A DNA stretch of 56,811 bases, from positions 1-56,811 of the forward strand of contig NZ_VWPI01000022.1 of the NCBI RefSeq assembly GCF_015155755.1, read 5' to 3'. Position 1 is the stretch's first letter. The number at the start of each line of letters is the position of its first letter. Shown here piece after piece: positions 50,718 through 56,811 of this stretch. This stretch comes from Komagataeibacter sp. FXV3. GTDB taxonomy: Bacteria > Pseudomonadota > Alphaproteobacteria > Acetobacterales > Acetobacteraceae. The notes beneath the pieces were generated by a model, which saw nothing but the letters and a program-made list of their open reading frames with translations, did not search any database and had not been told where the DNA came from. The translations under genes and the position numbers were made by a program.

Positions 50718-52249
50718 CCCACCGTCATGCCGGTGTCTTTGGGCATTGGCTTGATAAGGAATACAAGCGGCATCATCACCAGCAGGGCGATGCCGAATAT
50801 CCAGAACAGGTCGCCATAGGTCATGACGGTCGCCTGCCGGGTAATCAGCGCGCTGAGGCGCGCCAGCCCGTAATGCTGCACGAATTCCTGCCCCAGCGCG
50901 GAATTGGCGGTGACCGTTTCCTCGATACGGGCGGTATGCAGGTCCATCCTGCGGTCATGCAGGGTAGCCACCGCCGCCAGCCCGAACGAACCGCCAAGGT
51001 TACGCGCGGCATTGAACAGGCCGGATGCATCTTCGGCATACTGTATGGGCACGGCGCTGGTCGCCGCCTGATTGAGGAAAAGCAGCGAGAAGAACTGCGC
51101 AAAGCCACGCACCACTTGTGACCAGAAAAAATGCGGCCCCGCGCTGTCCGGTGACAGATGCGCGTTCATGAAACAGCTGACGACATACAGGAACATGCCA
51201 AACGCGATGGCCAGCCGGATATCCAGCTTGCGCACCAGAATGGGAAAGACCGCCAGCATAAGCAGGGTGGGAATGCCGCTTATGGCCGCCACGACACCGG
51301 ACTGTTCGGAATTGTAGTCGGGGACGGCGGCAAGGAACTGCGGGATCAGGTACAGGATACCATACAGCGCGCCACCCACCCCGAGGCTGAGGACAAACAC
51401 CCCGAAAAAGCTTTTCTGCAGCAGGATTTTCAGGTGAATGACCGGCTGGCGTGAACGGAACTGCCCGATGACCAGCAGGATCATGCCAATGGCGGACATG
51501 ATGCTGAGTTCACGGATCATGTCGGATTCAAACCAGCGTTCACGCTGCCCTTCCTCCAGCACCACCGTAAGACCGCCCAGCCCCAGTACCAGCCCCGCCA
51601 GTCCGTAATAATCGGTATTGCGGAATTCGCCCCAGTCAATTTTACCCGCGGGCAGGCCGACAAACAGCAGGATGCCCAGCCCGATGCTGATGGGCAGGTT
51701 GAGGAAGAAGGCATAATGCCAGCTGAGGTTTTCCGTCAGCCACCCGCCAATGACCGGCCCGATCACCGGCCCAAGGACGGCGGTCATGCCAAACAGGGCG
51801 ATGCCCACCGGGCGCTGGGCCGGCGGCAGGCGTGTCGCGACGATGGTCATGGCGGTGGGGATCATGGCCCCGCCGGTAAAGCCCTGTCCCACGCGGCCAA
51901 TGATCATATGCATGAGGTTGGGCGACAGCCCGCACCACATGGAAAAGATGGTGAACAGCACGGCTGCGATCAGCAGGAAATTGCGCAGCTTGAATATGCG
52001 CTCGAACCATCCGGCCAGCGGGATCATGACGATTTCAGCCACAAGGTAGGCCGTGGTGACCCATGTGCCCTCGCTGCTCGACGCCCCGATTTCGCCCTGG
52101 ATGGTGGGCAGGGCCGAATTGACGATGGAGGTATCCAGCGTCGCCATCAGCGCGCCAATGGTGCCCGCCGCCACCGCCAGCCATGCCGCCGCGTCCGCTT
52201 TCTGCGGGACGGCGGCGGGGCTGCCATCATCTGGTGGCTGAATGCTCAC
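50714..52249 (-). CDS. emrB: DHA2-family MFS drug exporter (EmrB-like)
   Basis: 511 residues, 14 membrane helices as in EmrB/QacA. Motifs: ATLDTSIVNSALPTIQGEIG in helix 1 (motif D1), the WVTTAYLVAEIVMIPLAGW stretch, motif A-like FERIFKLRN, motif C in ALFGMTAVLGPVIGPVIGGWL, and YYGLAGLVLGLGG. It exports hydrophobic toxic compounds using the proton gradient together with the EmrA-like fusion protein and the outer-membrane factor. Start overlaps the emrA-like stop by 4 bases (ATGA), so the three are translationally coupled. Substrate range unknown. Confidence 0.95.
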   Translation of the reverse strand: MSIQPPDDGSPAAVPQKADAAAWLAVAAGTIGALMATLDTSIVNSALPTIQGEIGASSSEGTWVTTAYLVAEIVMIPLAGWFERIFKLRNFLLIAAVLFTIFSMWCGLSPNLMHMIIGRVGQGFTGGAMIPTAMTIVATRLPPAQRPVGIALFGMTAVLGPVIGPVIGGWLTENLSWHYAFFLNLPISIGLGILLFVGLPAGKIDWGEFRNTDYYGLAGLVLGLGGLTVVLEEGQRERWFESDMIRELSIMSAIGMILLVIGQFRSRQPVIHLKILLQKSFFGVFVLSLGVGGALYGILYLIPQFLAAVPDYNSEQSGVVAAISGIPTLLMLAVFPILVRKLDIRLAIAFGMFLYVVSCFMNAHLSPDSAGPHFFWSQVVRGFAQFFSLLFLNQAATSAVPIQYAEDASGLFNAARNLGGSFGLAAVATLHDRRMDLHTARIEETVTANSALGQEFVQHYGLARLSALITRQATVMTYGDLFWIFGIALLVMMPLVFLIKPMPKDTGMTVG

Positions 52250-53409
52250 GACCCGTTGCCGGTCGGGGCTGGGTCATTGACGGCTACGGATGTATCAACC
52301 GCCGCCGTGACCGACAGGCCGGGGATCAGCACCACGCGTTGTGCCGCATCGGGCTGGATATGGATGCGCACCGGCACGCGCTGCACCACCTTGGTGAAAT
52401 TGCCGGTCGCGTTGTCAGGCGGCAGCAGGGCGAACTGCGCGCCCGTGCCCGGCGCGAAGCTTTCGACCGTGCCGTGTATTGTCTCACCGCCCAGCGCATC
52501 GACCGATACCCGGACCGGCTGACCCGCGCGCATGCGGCGGATCTGCGTTTCCTTGAAATTGGCCACCAGATAGATGTCCTGCACCGGCACGATGGTCATC
52601 ATGTGCGTGCCAACGGCGGCATACTGCCCCACGCGCGCACTGCGGTCGCCCACGCGCCCGTCCACTGCGGCGCGGATGGTGGTGGCGTCCAGATCCACCT
52701 GCGCGGAACGCTGCTGGGCAATGGCCTGTTCAATACGGGCCTGTGCCTGCAGGATTTCCGCGCGGAAGGTGGCGATCTGCAACTGGGCCGATTTCAGGGC
52801 GGCGGTGGCCTGCGCCAGCTGGGCATGGGCCTGTGCGCTGCTGTTGCGCAGCTGGTCGTAATGTTCGTTCGTTTCTGCCCCCGTGGCGGCCAGCGCACGG
52901 TAGCGGGCAACCTGCCGGTCGGCAAAATCGACCTGGGCCTGCGCTGCATCGCGCCGGGCCTGCGCCTGTGCGATTTCGGCATCCTGCGCATCGATCTGGG
53001 CCCTGGTCTGGATGATCGCGGCATTGCCCTGATCGGCCAGCGCGCGGGCCTGTTCAAAACGGGCGCGGGGGTCGCGTTCATCCATGCGTACCAGCACCTG
53101 TCCCTTCGTCACCGCCTGGTTTTCGGCCACCAGCACCTGATCGACAAAGCCCGCCACGCGGGTGGACACCGTGACCTGATCGGCCTGCAGGTACGCATCA
53201 TTGGTGGACTGGATGAAGCGCCCATGCAGCCACCACTGGACCAGCCACGCCACGAATGCGACCACGGCAACACCGGCAATGCATGCCACAACCAGCTTGC
53301 GTATCGCAGCCTTGCGCGGGTCAGCCGGTTTTTTCGTATCGGGCTGTGGCGCGCCGGACGGGGCAGGCTGGCCTGAGGGGGACGGGTCGGTCGGTGAAGT
53401 ATCAGGCAT
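52246..53409 (-). CDS. emrA: HlyD-family membrane fusion protein (EmrA-like)
   Basis: 387 residues. A Pro/Ser-rich cytoplasmic head (1-35), one membrane helix (about 38-58, KLVVACIAGVAVVAFVAWLV), then a biotinyl-lipoyl-like domain (STRVAGFVDQVLVAENQAVTKGQVLVRMD), a long Ala/Gln coiled coil (about 115-250) and the beta-barrel end (TTIRAAVDGRVGDRSARVGQYA, DIYLVANFKETQIRRMRAGQPV). It bridges the MFS pump to the outer-membrane channel. First gene of the three-gene efflux operon and divergent from a TetR gene 116 bases away, its likely repressor. Confidence 0.95.
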   Translation of the reverse strand: MPDTSPTDPSPSGQPAPSGAPQPDTKKPADPRKAAIRKLVVACIAGVAVVAFVAWLVQWWLHGRFIQSTNDAYLQADQVTVSTRVAGFVDQVLVAENQAVTKGQVLVRMDERDPRARFEQARALADQGNAAIIQTRAQIDAQDAEIAQAQARRDAAQAQVDFADRQVARYRALAATGAETNEHYDQLRNSSAQAHAQLAQATAALKSAQLQIATFRAEILQAQARIEQAIAQQRSAQVDLDATTIRAAVDGRVGDRSARVGQYAAVGTHMMTIVPVQDIYLVANFKETQIRRMRAGQPVRVSVDALGGETIHGTVESFAPGTGAQFALLPPDNATGNFTKVVQRVPVRIHIQPDAAQRVVLIPGLSVTAAVDTSVAVNDPAPTGNGS

Positions 53410-53525
53410 GCGCCACCATATATGGAACGGTTCGGTACGGTTTTGTTAGGTGGACAATTCCGCGTGGTCAAGCCACATATGGCCGCACAGTTGCGGCAAA
53501 ACATGTTGGGAACGGGAAAGCTGTA
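53410..53525. promoter_or_regulatory. Divergent emrA-tetR control region
   Basis: CCATATATGG (53416-53425) is a perfect palindrome next to the emrA start; ACGGTT-CGGT-ACGGTT (53427-53442) is a direct repeat. CCACATATGG near 53473 echoes the first palindrome. These are candidate TetR sites; which one is used cannot be told from sequence. Confidence 0.45.
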
Positions 53526-54167
53526 ATGTCGACCATGCTGGGCAAGCCGCGCCGTTCAGGCCGCCCGACGCCCGAGGATTCCGCCCGGCTGGACCGCTAC
53601 CTGCTGGACGTGGCGGGCAGGCTGTTCATCGCCAATGGTTACGCCGGGACATCAATGGGGCAGATCGCGCGTGCGGCGGGGGCCAGCAAGCAGACGATCT
53701 ATCACCGCTATGTCTCCAAGGAAGCCCTGTTCAAGGCGGTCATCACGCATCTCAGCGCCTCATTGTTGGAAACGGATACGGAAGCCTCCCTGCGTGACCC
53801 GTTGCAGGCGCTGAAGGAAGTCTGCCGGATGCTGCTTGATTTCATCATGCGGGACAACGTGATCGCCACGTACCGCATGATGATCGCGGATGGCTATCGC
53901 TATCCCGGCCTGATCGACCATGCCATGGATGAAATCGTCGCCCCTTTTCACGGTCGGATCACGACACTGCTGACCGCCGCCGTGGCGGCAGGGCAGATCC
54001 GCAGTGGCACGGATAACGAAAACACATCCCGCCTGCTGACCGGGATCATGACCGGATGGCCGATCCAGCAGCGCCTGCTGGGGCTTTACCCCCTGCACGA
54101 CATGGCGGCACGCGCCGCGTTTCTGGAAGCGGCATGGTCCATGTTCCTGCGCGGGGTGGCAGATTGA
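53526..54167 (+). CDS. TetR/AcrR-family repressor
   Basis: 213 residues from ATG 53526 (GGGAAAG upstream); the longer frame to 53256 runs through the emrA gene in antisense and is rejected. The helix-turn-helix is RLFIANGYAGTSMGQIARAAGASKQTIYHRYVSKEALFKAVI at about residues 31-72. The C-terminal domain resembles the AcrR-C/TetR_C_7 type (DNVIATYRMMIADGYRYPGL). Divergence from the efflux operon makes it the probable drug-sensing repressor. A strong hairpin follows the stop. Confidence 0.93.
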   Translation: MSTMLGKPRRSGRPTPEDSARLDRYLLDVAGRLFIANGYAGTSMGQIARAAGASKQTIYHRYVSKEALFKAVITHLSASLLETDTEASLRDPLQALKEVCRMLLDFIMRDNVIATYRMMIADGYRYPGLIDHAMDEIVAPFHGRITTLLTAAVAAGQIRSGTDNENTSRLLTGIMTGWPIQQRLLGLYPLHDMAARAAFLEAAWSMFLRGVAD

Positions 54168-54168
54168 G

Positions 54169-54193
54169 GGGCCGGATACAGCGCATCCGGCCC
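54169..54193 (+). terminator. Hairpin after the tetR gene
   Basis: GGGCCGGAT (54169-54177) pairs with ATCCGGCCC (54185-54193), starting 2 bases after the stop codon. No T-run, so termination is likely but not of the canonical intrinsic kind. Confidence 0.45.
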
Positions 54194-54297
54194 GGCAGGA
54201 TCAAGCTGTAATGTGCCGCTGAGGCCTGAAACATGCCGGAACAGGGCGTGAACCCCAGATGCAGCAGGGAAGATGCCGCAGGGAAAAGGTCACCCCA

Positions 54298-55128
54298 TCA
54301 GCCAAACCGGAAACCCGACAGCGCCTTGCCCATGACGGTGTCGCTGTAATCACGCACGCCCCGGTCCGTCCCGGCTGCACCCGCGGCGAACATGAGCGGC
54401 AGCAGGTGTTCGGGCCGGGGGTGGCAGATCCGTGCGCCCGGTGCGTGGGTCCACTGCGTCAGGGCTTCGGTCCGTATGTCCGGCGGGGATTCCACCGCAT
54501 GGGTCAGCCATGTGTCGAACTCCTGCGATACGGCGTTTGATTGCGGGTTCTGTGCCATAAGGTGATGCAGGTTATGATACGTCATGCCCGTACCCACGAT
54601 CAGTACGTTCTGCGCGCGCAGCGCCTGCAATGCCGCCCCGGTCCGTATTTCCATCGCGGCGTTCAGGTCGCGTTGCAGCGACAGTTCGACAATCGGGATA
54701 TCCGCCTGCGGAAATGCCAGCATGAACGGTATGAACACGCCATGGTCAAATCCCCGTTCCGGGTCCTGCGCGCTGGTGATGCCCGCCCTGTCCAGCAGGG
54801 CGCACACCTGTGCCGCAAGCCGGGGAGAACCCGGCGCGGGATAACGTAGCTGGTATGTATGGGGCGGAAAGCCGGAATAATCATAGATCAGTGGCGGGTG
54901 CGCGCCGGATGTCACCGTGGGCATTCCCGTTTCCCAATGGCTGGACATGACCACGATCCCGTCAGGACGCCGGGGCAGGGTGGCAGCCACCCCACGCAGG
55001 TAGGCTGCCATATGGTCCCATGTATCTGGCCAGTCCATGAAGAAGCATGGCCCCCCGCCATGGGGCAGGAACAGGACCGGCTGCCGTGGCCGTGCCGTAT
55101 CAGTCTGGGGGCCGGGTTGCTGTTCCAT
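54298..55128 (-). CDS. DODA-type extradiol dioxygenase family protein (YgiD-like)
   Basis: 276 residues from ATG 55128, with GGGAAAGAA upstream. Family LigB/DODA class III. Metal-site residues read from the motifs: His23 (FLPHGGG), His64 (MSSHWETG) and His241 (RPEHLLPL), with His129 (GFDHGVFIP) as probable acid/base, the arrangement of zinc-dependent E. coli YgiD and plant 4,5-DOPA dioxygenase. SHWETGMPTVTSGAHPPLIYDYSGFP is very characteristic. It opens aromatic rings of catechol compounds; the natural substrate in bacteria is unclear. Single gene between the hairpin after tetR and repeat copy h. Confidence 0.92.
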   Translation of the reverse strand: MEQQPGPQTDTARPRQPVLFLPHGGGPCFFMDWPDTWDHMAAYLRGVAATLPRRPDGIVVMSSHWETGMPTVTSGAHPPLIYDYSGFPPHTYQLRYPAPGSPRLAAQVCALLDRAGITSAQDPERGFDHGVFIPFMLAFPQADIPIVELSLQRDLNAAMEIRTGAALQALRAQNVLIVGTGMTYHNLHHLMAQNPQSNAVSQEFDTWLTHAVESPPDIRTEALTQWTHAPGARICHPRPEHLLPLMFAAGAAGTDRGVRDYSDTVMGKALSGFRFG

Positions 55129-55154
55129 GCCGGTTCTTTCCCTGTCGTGGTCAT

Positions 55155-55290
55155 GAGAAGCTGTTTGAAAACAATGAATTGTTAAAAACTATAAAAGTTT
55201 TCGGACGCCATTTTTTTTCAAAAAGGCGGCGTGTTTCGAAGCGTTCCGAAAAAAGCCCGTCACAAACTTCCTTATGATCTGTTCATTCCT
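55155..55290 (-). repeat. Dispersed two-hairpin repeat, copy h (reverse)
   Basis: Starts GAGAAGCTGTTTGAAAAC, the outer-end sequence, then ATAAAAGTTTTCGG, CGCCATTTTTTTTC with AAAAAGGCGGCG, CGAAGCGTTCCGAAAAAAGC and CACAAACTTCCTTATGAT. The first stem is mismatched. It lies upstream of the dioxygenase gene. Confidence 0.8.
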
Positions 55291-55415
55291 GCCATATCGG
55301 AATCAACGCCTTGCTGGCGGGTACGTTACGGGAAATGGGTGTGGGTGTGCCAGCCGTTGCGTGACCGGCGGGGGAGACTGCCGGGCTGTCCGGAAGGACA
55401 TTTTTGGATATTTCC

Positions 55416-55520
55416 CGAAACACCGTCTTTTTGAAAAATCAGATCTGAAAACATCCTGCAATCATAAGAAAGTTTCTGGTGAAGCTTTTTTCAGAAAGCT
55501 TCTTGGTTTTCAAAATGGTC
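55416..55520 (+). repeat. Dispersed repeat, copy i (forward, rearranged)
   Basis: ACCGTCTTTTTGAAAAATC is followed by GATCTGAAAACATCCTGC, AATCATAAGAAAGTTTCTGG and the first hairpin GAAGCTTTTTTCAGAAAGCTTC. The second hairpin arm appears out of order at the left, so two elements may have merged. It abuts the stop of the porin gene (55523) and is inverted relative to copy h. Confidence 0.7.
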
Positions 55521-55522
55521 TT

Positions 55523-56788
55523 TCAGAATTTTATCTGGAACATGGACATGACCGCATGAAAATGTTCGGCAGACGGCGTGCGTGTGACCTGCCCGTATTC
55601 ATACTGCACGGTCGTGCGGATGATGCCCGTGGGCCACCAGTTCACGGCCAGTGACCCGGTCTGCTGGTCGCCGCCATGTATGGGGCCGGATTCAAGATCG
55701 ACCTGTGAATAGCGGGCCGCGATTTCCAGCACGCCATAGCCGTTACACAGCACGCTCTGTTTCCTGTCGCATGACGGCGCGGAAAACGCCGCCGTGCGTC
55801 CCTTCCATTCCCTCTGCTTTCCATTGATGGTGTAGCCAAGCTGTCCGTACCACCCGTGAAAGCGTAACTGCTCGCTATCGTTATGGATGTTGCTGTTCAG
55901 CAGGATGTCATAGGCCTCGCCCTGAAACAGCAGTCTTTTCCATGACACGGCTGCCTCCACCCCGAAGGCACCCCCGCTGTCGGACAGGATCTTTCCTGTA
56001 TCGAGGTATTTTGAAACCGTCCCCGGATTGATTTCCGGGTTGTCGGACAATGACAGCGCGGGGGCGGCGTTGCGTGCGGAAGCCGGGCGGAAGACCCATT
56101 CCCCCGAAAATCCCAGATGGAACAGCACGGAGCGCGTGCGCACCGGCAGGCCGACAAGGCGGAAGGCCATGGCGCGCTGGTTGCCGTTTTCGCCCGGTCC
56201 CGCAGTGCCTGCGGTGGCGGACAAGGCGAAATGATAGCGTTTCCCGTATGCTTCCGCCTGCACTGCCTGCCGTTCGATACCCGTGGCCAGGTTGCGCGTC
56301 AGGGTGGAGATGCTGGAACGTTCGATAAAGACGGTATCGCCCTGCGCCTGCATGGATTCAAGGCCGAAGCTGGGCTTGAAAATCCCTGCCGTGAATACGA
56401 AATGCCGCAGCCCGACATAGGAAACCTGACCTTCAAACAGGCGCATTGGCCCACCGGGCGCGGGACCGAAATCCCATATGGCCCCGATTTCAACCTGTTT
56501 GTGGATATTCAGCCGCACACCATTGCGCATGCGCGCGCCCCGTGCCCCCGTGCCTGGATGGGCGGGGGACGCATCGGCAAACCCGCCTACATCAAGCTGG
56601 TCCGTTGCATAGGGCTTTATGGTCACGCCATGCAGGTCAATGGTGGGTACGCTCTGCGCGTGGGTGGGGCCAGCGTATAGCAGCACGAAGGCACATAACG
56701 CGGACCCGGCTTGCAATCGGCATGACAAAGGGACGACATTCTCCACGCAACGCATCGGGGCGGATCCGCAGCCCCATAGCATGAACAT
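55523..56788 (-). CDS. Phosphate-selective porin OprO/OprP-family outer-membrane protein
   Basis: 421 residues from ATG 56788; in-frame ATGs at 56782 and 56755 are also possible, and none has a good ribosome site. The leader ends at about residue 44 (VLLYAGPTHAQS). The mature part is beta-barrel-like, with alternating polar/hydrophobic strands and a terminal Phe (SMFQIKF). FVFTAGIFKPSFGLE, GIERQAVQAEAYGKRYHFALSA and WYGQLGYTINGKQREWKGR are typical of the OprO/OprP family, and the late GSLAVNWWPTGIIRTTVQYEYGQV matches its closing strands. It would form an outer-membrane channel for phosphate or other anions. No pho box is visible because the window ends 23 bases upstream. Confidence 0.85.
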   Translation of the reverse strand: MFMLWGCGSAPMRCVENVVPLSCRLQAGSALCAFVLLYAGPTHAQSVPTIDLHGVTIKPYATDQLDVGGFADASPAHPGTGARGARMRNGVRLNIHKQVEIGAIWDFGPAPGGPMRLFEGQVSYVGLRHFVFTAGIFKPSFGLESMQAQGDTVFIERSSISTLTRNLATGIERQAVQAEAYGKRYHFALSATAGTAGPGENGNQRAMAFRLVGLPVRTRSVLFHLGFSGEWVFRPASARNAAPALSLSDNPEINPGTVSKYLDTGKILSDSGGAFGVEAAVSWKRLLFQGEAYDILLNSNIHNDSEQLRFHGWYGQLGYTINGKQREWKGRTAAFSAPSCDRKQSVLCNGYGVLEIAARYSQVDLESGPIHGGDQQTGSLAVNWWPTGIIRTTVQYEYGQVTRTPSAEHFHAVMSMFQIKF

Positions 56789-56811
56789 GCGGGAGGGGAG
56801 GCGATCAAATA

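Overview
The window is GC-rich bacterial chromosome from an alphaproteobacterium, most likely an acetic acid bacterium (Acetobacteraceae; Komagataeibacter or Gluconacetobacter type). This is an inference from protein flavour, codon use, the gene mix and a dispersed intergenic repeat; no rRNA or marker gene is present to prove it. I see no tRNA, rRNA, CRISPR array, phage module or replication origin.

Layout. 1-4500: small stress-type and secreted genes (a Rieske protein cut by the window edge, VOC protein, YfdX, a four-helix membrane protein, DUF4142, a small membrane protein). 4510-19859: a seven-gene glycogen/trehalose block in one direction, glgP-glgA-glgB-glgX-treZ-malQ-treY; the last five are tightly packed and the last four junctions overlap. 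It makes and branches glucan (GlgA, GlgB), breaks it down (GlgP, GlgX, MalQ) and diverts it to trehalose (TreY then TreZ). No glgC lies in it. 19946-21717: a twin-arginine-type FAD amine/amino-acid oxidase overlapping a secreted cytochrome c. 22581-25799: FMN reductase, YcaC hydrolase and pirin, divergent from a LysR regulator, followed by a decayed IS5-type transposase end. 26146-28959: orphan small genes and a putative GT-A glycosyltransferase, then an AT-rich gap.

29271-37845: a large MscS channel, MntH manganese importer, acyl-CoA-dehydrogenase-like flavoprotein, Tas-type aldo/keto reductase, CNNM/CorC transporter and a His-rich lipoprotein. The mntH and CNNM upstream regions share a 17-base sequence, which in front of mntH is part of a perfect 9+9 palindrome, suggesting common metal control. 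37920-42101: one 1393-residue STAND-like NTPase with about 18 TPR-like units of 46 residues, the strongest candidate for an undescribed signalling or defence protein. 42199-45532: OxyR divergent from ahpC-ahpF. 45800-48892: aldehyde dehydrogenase and a secreted PF10091-type glycoside hydrolase. 49200-54167: an EmrA-EmrB-outer-membrane-factor efflux operon with a divergent TetR. 54298-56788: DODA-type dioxygenase and an OprO/OprP-like porin.

Running through the intergenic spaces are nine copies, plus one decayed fragment, of a 100-170 bp repeat built from two hairpins (AAGCTTTTTTC... and GCCGCCTTTTT...) with outer ends related to GAGGCTGTTTGAAAA. They look like non-autonomous mobile elements (MITEs) that may double as transcription terminators.
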